31,967 nt of DNA from CAYJIX01 sp964370375 (GTDB lineage Bacteria; Desulfobacterota; Desulfovibrionia; Desulfovibrionales; Desulfovibrionaceae): contig CAYJIX010000023.1 in NCBI GenBank assembly GCA_964370375.1, positions 1 to 31,967 on the forward strand, written 5' to 3'. The first letter of the stretch is position 1. Every line of letters starts with the position of its first letter. Shown here one piece after another: positions 31,682 to 31,967 of the stretch. Under the pieces are notes generated by a model. It worked only from the letters and a program-made list of their open reading frames with translations, ran no database searches and was not told the DNA's origin. Position numbers and translations under genes: made by a program.

Positions 31682-31805
31682 CAGGGTGCTCAAAAGCACC
31701 GTATACTGCTTCAGTGGCAAATTTTAATCGGGTCATGGGGGGAAGAACCCCACTCCCCTCTTAAAATTCACCACTTCATTGTCTCCGGCACTTTTGAACA
31801 CCCTG
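31682..31805 (+). repeat. Intergenic hairpin repeat element, copy 4
   Basis: A 124-bp element starting at the base after the groEL stop. Its ends are CAGGGTGCTCAAAAGCACC and CACTTTTGAACACCCTG; relative to the other copies both ends carry the compensating change (CAGGGTG with CACCCTG instead of CAGGCTG with CAGCCTG). It shares the core GGGTCATGGGGGGAAGAACC, followed by CCACTCCCCTC, with copy 3 in the opposite genomic orientation. Confidence 0.85.
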
Positions 31806-31835
31806 CCCTTAATGGATGGTTGAAAAAATAGTGTC

Positions 31836-31874
31836 AGCGAGGTTCAAGGAATATCTTTGAACCTCGCTTTTTTT
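31836..31874 (+). terminator. Rho-independent terminator of groES-groEL
   Basis: AGCGAGGTTCAA (31836-31847) and TTGAACCTCGCT (31857-31868) form a perfect 12-bp stem with a 9-base loop, followed by a T-run to 31874. It lies 30 bases beyond the repeat element, so the element itself is not needed for termination here. Confidence 0.92.
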
Positions 31875-31914
31875 ATGTTCGCTTTTTTCTACAAGTTTCA
31901 CAACGAGTGCATGC

Positions 31915-31967
31915 ATGGATACTAAAGACCTTAATGCGGTGATTGCCTTTATGCAACGCGCAGAAAA
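31915..31967 (+). CDS. Start of an unidentified gene, cut by the window end
   Basis: ATG at 31915 opens 17 complete codons (MDTKDLNAVIAFMQRAE) that run off the window. Only a weak GAG precedes it. The helical, charged N-terminus is too short to name a family. Confidence 0.45.
   Translation, partial: MDTKDLNAVIAFMQRAE

Noticed and set aside
30347..31720. A 457-codon open frame antisense to groEL
   Set aside because: It mirrors the codon pattern of groEL, is rich in Phe, His and Gly with no recognisable domain, and has no ribosome site.
20807..31805. The 3' elements as integron attC sites
   Set aside because: Size and position after stop codons fit, but the ends lack the GTTRRRY/RYYYAAC core, neighbouring genes are housekeeping operons on both strands, and no integrase is present.
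1..31967. tRNA, rRNA, prophage or transposase genes
   Set aside because: I looked in the gaps and saw no tRNA-like cloverleaf with a TTCGANNC arm, no rRNA, no integrase and no transposase.

Overview
The window most likely comes from a member of the Desulfovibrionaceae (Desulfobacterota), probably one of the moderate-GC, gut-associated relatives of Desulfovibrio, Bilophila or Taurinivorans. The main evidence is a complete dsrMKJOP operon for the membrane complex of dissimilatory sulfite reduction. A tungstate-type ABC permease and the style of the housekeeping genes agree with this. The species assignment is inference; no rRNA or tRNA gene lies in the window.

Layout. Positions 1-2582 (minus strand) carry an apparent operon: an MFS transporter, an unrecognised exported protein and a TupB-like permease. 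It ends in a 128-bp repeat element. Positions 2778-7852 (minus) hold dsrP, dsrO, dsrJ, dsrK and dsrM (transcribed M-K-J-O-P), closed by a strong terminator and preceded by an RsbRD_N-like gene at 8008-8532. Positions 8843-14665 (plus) form a metabolic island: a PAS/AAA+/Fis sigma-54 activator behind a 7-codon leader ORF, a terminator, a sigma-54 promoter with exact GG-N10-GC spacing, an atypical 3-hydroxyacyl-CoA dehydrogenase-family enzyme, a YjiH-like transporter, and both subunits of an aconitase X dehydratase. I regard this as the best candidate for an undescribed catabolic pathway.

Positions 14702-21539 (minus) contain a membrane/spermidine-synthase fusion, an M20 amidohydrolase, an HD-GYP protein coupled to pyruvate kinase, tadA and a LOG-family phosphoribohydrolase. 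Positions 21817-25538 (plus) contain a beta-CASP metallo-hydrolase, rsmD, coaD and miaA. After a repeat-rich gap come a 53-aa membrane protein and the operon rplU-rpmA-obgE-proB (minus, 29183 to 26148). Positions 29597-31681 (plus) are groES-groEL, followed by another repeat element, a strong terminator and the start of one more gene.

A recurring structure links otherwise unrelated regions. It is a family of 82-128-bp hairpin elements with terminal inverted repeats near CAGGCTG...CAGCCTG. Four copies begin at the first base after a stop codon (tupB, LOG gene, 53-aa ORF, groEL), always in the same orientation relative to the gene, and two of the copies have an identical length of 128 bp.
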